64,000 nucleotides of DNA from Cordilura impudica (lineage: Eukaryota > Arthropoda > Insecta > Diptera > Scathophagidae), in NCBI GenBank assembly GCA_963682025.1, contig OY821517.1, positions 227,873,472 through 227,937,471 of the forward strand, read 5' to 3'. The notes beneath the pieces were generated by a model. The model saw only the letters and a program-made list of their open reading frames with translations. It did no database searches and had not been told where the DNA came from. The first letter of the stretch is position 1. Every line of letters starts with the position of its first letter. The position numbers were made by a program, and so were the translations under genes. Positions 59,384-64,000 of this stretch are shown piece by piece.

Positions 59384-60427
59384 ATGGAATCTCTCCCTAA
59401 TTTTTTTGACGATGCTCTGTTCAATTATGAGGATGCTATGGAGATTTCGGAACCTAAAACTTCTCCCGCAGCCGTTCCTTGTCCAGCAGTGACACCAACA
59501 ACGACAATCGTTCCAGTGGTAAGTCCGCCATTGGAAGCAATGCCTGCTATTGAAACTGTCCATGCAGTTGCATCATCGCCGGTCGTGGTGACTACGAAAG
59601 CTATGGAAGCTTAGGTTTCGAAGCCGCTGTCTACCTCGTCTCCCATGAAAACGCCATCGTCCCCGCTTTGTAGACTCTGCGAGTGACGTCACCCCTTGCG
59701 CTTCTGTAATTTGTTCCGGGATATGAGTTATGAATGTCGCCTTCGTATGGTGATACTTCATCGATACTGTTCGAAGTGCTTGGCCCATTCTCATATGTCA
59801 AAATTGTGTCCTAGCACATCCAAGTGCCGAGTGTGCCAGGGTGACCACAATACATTGTTGCACGCAAATTCAAAATCCCGTAGTTCCGATCACAAAAATC
59901 GTGCAAAACTTGAGTCTCATCTATCGTCGTCCGTTTCTGAAGTTCATTCCTTGCCAATAAGTCACGTTATAAATTTGTCGGCTACGCTGCAAGTTAAGTT
60001 AAACACACCTGGAAAATCCATTTCGGTACGTGCGGTTTTAGACTCTTGCTGTAGTGCAAGTTACATTTGCGAAACGTTGGTTCATCAAATACGGTTGCCA
60101 GTTTCAAAGATGGACAGCGATCGGTTTTGTCGGTTAACAATTACGTCGATATACGACTCGATCCAAATAATTACGATCACCGCAAGAGTTACGAAGATGT
60201 TAGGAATTAGAACTCCTTCCGAGTCAATACCAGACGCGATAACGGGGCATTTCGTTGGGTTCCAACTTGCGGATCGCACCTTTAATCATTCCGGGCGGGT
60301 CGCGTTAGTTTTAGGCCCAGAAGTTAATCCACAGGTGATGAAAAATCGGATACAGGCGAGCCCGGGACTTCCAATGGCGCAATACACCATTTTTGGGTGG
60401 GTCATATTTGGCCCATCTCCATTGTAG
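59384..60427 (+). pseudogene. extra 3' ORF: zinc knuckles plus retropepsin-like domain
   Basis: One reading frame of about 347 codons between pol and the 3' LTR, broken only by TAG 59612 and a TGA near 59687. It starts MESLPNFFDDAL. An Ala/Pro/Thr/Val-rich linker (residues ~25-75) follows, then three Cys/His modules: CRLC..HPLRFC (the second stop lies inside), CSKCLAHSHMSKLC (canonical CX2CX4HX4C) and CRVCQGDHNTLLH. Next comes a protease-like domain with VRAVLDSCCSASYI (active-site DSG read as DSC) and a C-terminal GLPMAQYTIFGWVIFG. The order knuckle-protease and the TIFGW ending copy the gag-protease junction of BEL elements at 55150-55900, but with quite different sequence. It occupies the place where env would lie. 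There is no signal peptide or transmembrane helix. It could be a duplicated module, an accessory protein, or a fragment of another BEL element. Confidence 0.7.
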
Positions 60428-60724
60428 AGTCCTTACTGGCTCATATGTAGAATCCTTAGTGGCTCAAATTGTAGAGTCCCTAATGGCTCATACTTATTTA
60501 TAATCAATTTTTCATTGGGGTCCCTACTGGCCTATGGAAAATTGTTACATCGAGGTCCCTACTGGCCAATTTAACTTTAAGTGTTTTAAAGAAAAAAAAA
60601 ATTTTAATAAATTGAATTCAAGCTCACATTTTTAAACTGAACTATGCATTATTTTAAGATATTTAAGTTATTTGTTAAAGTATTATTGTTGCAACATACC
60701 TTGATGTTCCAAGGTGGCCGGCAA
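60428..60724 (+). repeat. repeat-rich 3' end of the BEL element
   Basis: Five copies of a short motif of consensus GTCC(C/T)TA(C/A/G)TGGC(T/C)(C/A) with GAG or GGG upstream occur between 60430 and 60570, at 25-60-bp spacing. AT-rich DNA follows, then CCAAGGTGGCCGGCAA just before the LTR, a plausible but weak polypurine tract. Confidence 0.7.
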
Positions 60725-61081
60725 TGTTTAACTACAATTTAGTATTTTCTTTGTACTTTTCCGCTTTAAAGTCGATTAGCCATTTTTGGGTTAATTCTGG
60801 GTTTAAATCTATGAAACTCCTTTTTTTATACATGGTTGAAACCGTTAACGGTACTTAGATATTGTTCGCCACCTTCTCTCTTTATTTTTTTACTTATAAA
60901 ATCAATCGTTCTGGTACCTTCGTACAATTCGTGCTATATCGCAAAACCCCATTTGTGCATTTTAAAAAAGGTTATACATTTGTATATACAAATAGAATAG
61001 AGATTTTATTTTCTCTTTATAAAAACCTTAAATTAAATTGTGTTTTTATTTTTCATATATTATTTGCTACATAGGCAAACA
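60725..61081 (+). repeat. 3' LTR of BEL/Pao element
   Basis: 357 bp, collinear with 53267-53651 apart from scattered substitutions and a 28-bp deletion between short AAA repeats. Ends GCAAACA followed by ATTTG. Confidence 0.9.
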
Positions 61082-61861
61082 ATTTGTGTATTATTTTTCA
61101 CAATTTTTGTGGATAAAAATTTTAAGTTTTTTAGAAAATAAAGATAACAAATTCTCTTATTTTAAATTTTTGGGACATCTGGTTGTTTGCGTTTGACATC
61201 CCTTATTTGAACTAGTGTTCATGATGACTTCAAAATTTGACTTCATGTTAGCCAAAGTAAAACCCAAAAATTGAGTCAATAAATGAAAATATATTTTATT
61301 AACATAATTTAATTTAAAATCAAAATTGTTAAAAATCTAATAGAGAAAACTACCTTTTAATATGTAAAAAAAAATTATTTTCCAAATATGGCAATATTTT
61401 AACAAAAAAAAAATTGAGAGAGCTCTTTCGCAACGAAGGTTAGGGCGAGCTATTTAATTTGCAAAAACTTTAAATTAAACGAGAGGTTATATCATATAAC
61501 CGGAAACGCATGCACATAGGTATATATCCTAAATGCATGCCGATCAGCAACAACGATGACCAAAAAGCAAACACCGAAACGTGTTTCTTTTATCCGCAAT
61601 AATAGAAAAGACGAAATCGATCTTTCCTCGTTGGAGCGCGAATAAATAATGTGAGAGAACTTCATAGACCAACTTTTAAAATAAATAAATATCATCTGTT
61701 AAGCGGATCAAACCAAAGAATTTGCTGAAATAATTTGGTATTAAGTTTAACAAATTGTTTACTTTTTCAAATATGTTGTTTACATTTGTTATCAATACTC
61801 AAACCGAGGTGGAGGGTATCAAAGATTCGGCACAGCGGAATATAACACTCTTTCCGCCGCG
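61082..61861 (-). repeat. diverged inverted copy of the tandem unit, second part
   Basis: Reverse complement of about 35740 down to 34766 of the unit: GTGTTCATGATGACTTCAAA, CAACGATGACCAAAAAGCAA, ACCGAAACGTGTTTCTTTTA and CAAACCGAGGTGGAGGGTAT match its inverse. It ends at the inverted-repeat terminus TTCGGCACAGCGGAA...ACACTCTT. Together with 52098-53266 it forms one older element split by BEL. Confidence 0.8.
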
Positions 61862-62110
61862 TTACAAAAAGGAGCTTCTGTCCTATGAACCAAATATACT
61901 TTTTCGGAAATGGGAGAAAAATAAAAATACACGTGTATCGGCGATTTTCATGTACACGTCAAAATTTTTTTTTTATTTATAAAGTATGAAGCTCGTAGTG
62001 TCCGTCTGTCCGCCTGTGTGAAAGACTTTGGATCGATTTTTAACCCTTTTTCCGTGATCCAATCGAGCTGTATTTTTGCAGGCAGACTCGTGGAGATGTC
62101 TGTATCACGT
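61862..62110 (+). repeat. fragment of the same interspersed family, direct orientation
   Basis: ATCGATTTTTAACCC, TCCAATCGAGCTG and TTTGCAGGCAGACTCGTGG resemble 38520-38590 of the unit in the same orientation. No coding content. Confidence 0.55.
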
Positions 62111-62135
62111 CAAATTTTAAAAAAAAATAGATTTT

Positions 62136-62170
62136 TATCAATTCTCAGATTTTCCTGAATTTTTTTTTTT
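62136..62170. repeat. left TIR core of the small DNA transposon
   Basis: TATCAATTCTCAG... is the perfect inverse of 63766-63799. Confidence 0.85.
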
Positions 62171-62288
62171 TTGAAAAATGGTTATCGGTTATTTTGTAAC
62201 GGTTTCAGTTCATTAAAAAACCGATTTTTTTTTTATTTATTTTGTTATATTAAAATTAAAAATTGTTACATTAAAAATTTTAATGCTT

Positions 62289-63686
62289 TTAAAGAGACTT
62301 AGGCCTTTTATTTTTGCGTTTGTACGCATTTGTGTCAGTATCGCGACAAATAGACCAACAGTATTCGCCAAGCATATTCGTAATGTCTTGTCCTTTAAAG
62401 CGCTTTTCAATAGCCGCAATGTCCTGATGGAACCTTTCGCCATGCTCATCGCTACAAGCTCCTAAATCATCAGGGAAAAAATCGAAATGATTGTGAAGGA
62501 AATGGATCTTTAGCGACATTAATATGCCCATTTCGCCATATGCCGAAATCATTTCTGCGACAATATTTTTATAATATTTTTTATAATTGTTGTGAAGAAA
62601 CTGCTCAATAACGGCAACTGTGCCTTTCCATGTACATTTTTCGATAGCATTCAATTTTGATGAAAATTCATAACTTGCAACTATTTTTTTTATCTGCGGA
62701 CCATTGAAAACATCTTAAATCATACACGTCATTAAAAAAAATAAAGTTACTAAATGACTTCTTAAAAAAATACCTGCATGAATCTTTGCGCCCTCAATTT
62801 CGGAAAAATTTTGCGCAAACTTGCAATCGCCTCGCCCTCACGATCCAGTTTTTTAACAAAAATTTGATACGAGACCGAGCTTAATGTGTAGTGGTGGCAA
62901 AATGATTTCAGATGGCTGCACCAATGGTAGATTCTCTATACTTTCTACGCCTACTTTGTAGCATGTTCACGGTTTCCACTTAAATTCAGTGTAATGCTGA
63001 TCTCTTTTGCGACCTTCCCATGTACACAAAAAGCACTGGTGGGTTGGAAATCCACGCTTAACACCCATGAGTAATCCGACCACTTTCAGATCGCAGCATA
63101 TTTTCCAATTATGCTCTTGGTACTTTATCAGCTGTAATATTAATTCCATGCCTTCGTATGTTTCGTTGAGGTTTGTGGCATATGCGATCGGGACAAATGG
63201 ATGTTTGTTACCGATATGAAGCAGCACGACTTTAAGGCTGTTGACCGATGCATCGATTAAAAGTCGCCACTCCTCTGAAATATGAAAAATCTCCACTGAA
63301 GCCCCTATACGTTCTTCTGGTGAGTACAGAACCGCTGGAATAACCGATTCTACATTAGCGTAGCGAATTTTGTTGCGGCGAAAGTATTGGTACCCTTTAG
63401 TTTCAGTAAAAGTTACGCAAAAGTAGCACAATTCATTGCAGTGCTCCGTACGTGGTAGCCAAATTATTGGTACAGCGTACTTTATTGTTGACTTTCCATC
63501 AGTAAACTTGCATAAATTTCTATAGCAATAGTTGCACACGACTTCCGAAGTATACCACAAGTAAGGAACATAAGCAGTCTTGAATATTTTCTGAAACGAA
63601 TTAACTACTGTTTTCGTAATATTTTTCAAATTTTTAATTGGTGCGAATAAGCCAGAAACGTAACAAAAGTTATTTGGGTCTGGCAC
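62289..63686 (-). pseudogene. protein of a widespread transposon-like family of unknown function, two exons, minor damage
   Basis: Minus strand. 63686-62967 (239 codons) starts MPDPNNFCYVSGLFAPIKNL and contains CNYCYRNL, PIIWLPRTEHCNELCYFC, EEWRLLIDASVNSLKVVLLH, ICCDLKVVGLLMG and CFLCTW. After a stop at 62967 and one shift the text continues with PSEIILPPLHIKLGL (about 62880). A candidate 60-nt intron follows (62714-62773; GTATTT...TTTAAG on the minus strand). The second exon runs DVFNGPQIKKI to 62289 (LGACSDEHGERFHQDI, MLGEYCWSI). I recognise these blocks from uncharacterised multi-copy proteins in arthropods and cnidarians, where the PPLHIKLG and SDE.GERFHQDI blocks are constant. Asp/Glu in LIDAS, CDLK and SDEHGE could be catalytic, but that is inference. 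An N-terminal zinc ligand seems lost (CYVSG where CYVCG is usual, from memory). Function unknown; transposase is my best guess. Confidence 0.65.
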
Positions 63687-63765
63687 TGCATTTTTCGGAA
63701 CGCTTTAGTAGTTTCAAAATTTGGAGTCCCTTCAAGTTATGCTGAAAAAAGTGAAAAAAGGTTTT

Positions 63766-63799
63766 AAAAAAAAAATTCAGGAAAATCTGAGAATTGATA
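63766..63799. repeat. right TIR core of the small DNA transposon
   Basis: Perfect inverse of 62136-62170, followed outward by AAAATCAATTTTTTTAAAAATT. Confidence 0.85.
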
Positions 63800-63823
63800 A
63801 AAAATCAATTTTTTTAAAAATTG

Positions 63824-64000
63824 GCCCAATCGATAAAGAGATTTAATTATAATAACTCGAGTTGGAGTAATTATAATCGGGGATATGGGACATAAAGAAA
63901 AAAAGGAGAATTAGATTTCTTTATGTAACTTTATCGTGTGGGAATTGTGATGCTCACCTTGCTGGAAATTAGAAGTTGAGATTTTTTTTATTAAATAATT
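63824..64000. other. AT-rich flank, nothing recognised
   Basis: Short AT-rich flank after the small transposon. It includes TAATTATAATAACTCGAGTTGG-like symmetry (63846-63875), with no coding signal. Confidence 0.4.

Larger units (their letters stand above)
53267..61081 (+). mobile_element. BEL/Pao LTR retrotransposon with extra 3' ORF
   Basis: LTRs 53267-53651 and 60725-61081, both starting TGTTTAACTACAATTTA and ending GCAAACA. A primer site follows the left LTR. The probable target duplication is ATTTT/ATTTG on either side (one base changed); the uninterrupted site is visible in all tandem units (inverse near 35744). Internal order is gag-like region, protease, RT, RNase H, integrase with C-terminal domain, then a second zinc-knuckle/protease ORF and a repeat-rich 3' end. 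Many frameshifts and stops make it non-functional. The 3' LTR lacks about 28 bp present in the 5' LTR near 53384-53411. Confidence 0.92.
62111..63823 (-). mobile_element. small DNA transposon with ~60-bp TIRs and one intron-containing gene
   Basis: About 1.7 kb. The inverted ends pair over ~60 bp with a perfect 34-bp core at about 62136-62169 against 63766-63799 (TATCAATTCTCAG followed by ATTTTCCTGAA). Outer parts are A/T runs with small differences, so exact termini and target duplication cannot be fixed. The only gene is on the minus strand and fills most of the interior. I do not know a superfamily name for this element. Only the TIR structure and gene content argue for a DNA transposon. 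Confidence 0.7.

Overview
The window is eukaryotic and almost certainly comes from a higher fly (Diptera, probably a calyptrate or related brachyceran). The evidence is high AT content, fly-type interspersed repeats (TTATACCC... and ...TACCCTCCACC families with TCCG microsatellites), and insect retrotransposon lineages (412/mdg1-like, errantivirus-like, Osvaldo/Ulysses-like, BEL/Pao, Jockey). One convincing host coding segment was found: a 131-bp plus-strand exon (33309-33439) encoding part of an immunoglobulin domain that resembles the Sidestep family. Most of the window therefore looks like a large intron, or intron plus intergenic DNA, filled with nested mobile elements. Assigning it to the intron of that gene is inference.

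Layout: 1-2738 is AT-rich with no confident gene. 2739-11214 is a minus-strand 412/mdg1-like LTR retrotransposon (5' LTR, two small upstream ORFs, gag, pol, truncated 3' LTR). A 5'-truncated non-LTR element with an RNase H domain sits in its integrase region (4178-5408). 11215-11899 is a Jockey 3' end with a poly(A) tail. 11900-13423 is a decayed CR1/Jockey-like reverse transcriptase. 13424-16275 is a decayed errantivirus-like pol plus env fragment. 16276-25466 is an Osvaldo/Ulysses-like gypsy element with a 2.8-kb 5' LTR and a tRNA-Lys-type primer site. 25467-28811 is a Transib element whose RAG1-related transposase retains its catalytic and zinc-binding residues but carries one stop and one frameshift. 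30025-31467 is a solo LTR with a 4-bp target duplication and repeated hairpins. 31521-32825 is a complete Tc1/mariner-type element with TA target duplications.

The centre (34539-50602) is a recent head-to-tail triplication of a 5.35-kb non-coding unit. Each unit holds an interspersed palindrome-ended element and a deleted Tc1-like transposon. A diverged inverted copy of part of the unit lies at 52098-53266 and 61082-61861. It was split by a BEL/Pao retrotransposon (53267-61081) that carries an unusual extra 3' ORF with zinc knuckles and a second retropepsin-like domain. At the right end (62111-63823) is a small DNA transposon with about 60-bp terminal inverted repeats. It encodes a protein of a widespread family I cannot name, interrupted by an apparent 60-nt spliceosomal intron.

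The genes do not form a pathway. Nearly all are parasitic coding regions at different stages of decay, and their nesting gives a relative insertion history. Best candidates for something new are the right-end transposon, the BEL 3' ORF, the covarying hairpins in the solo LTR, and the small membrane ORF of the 412-like element.
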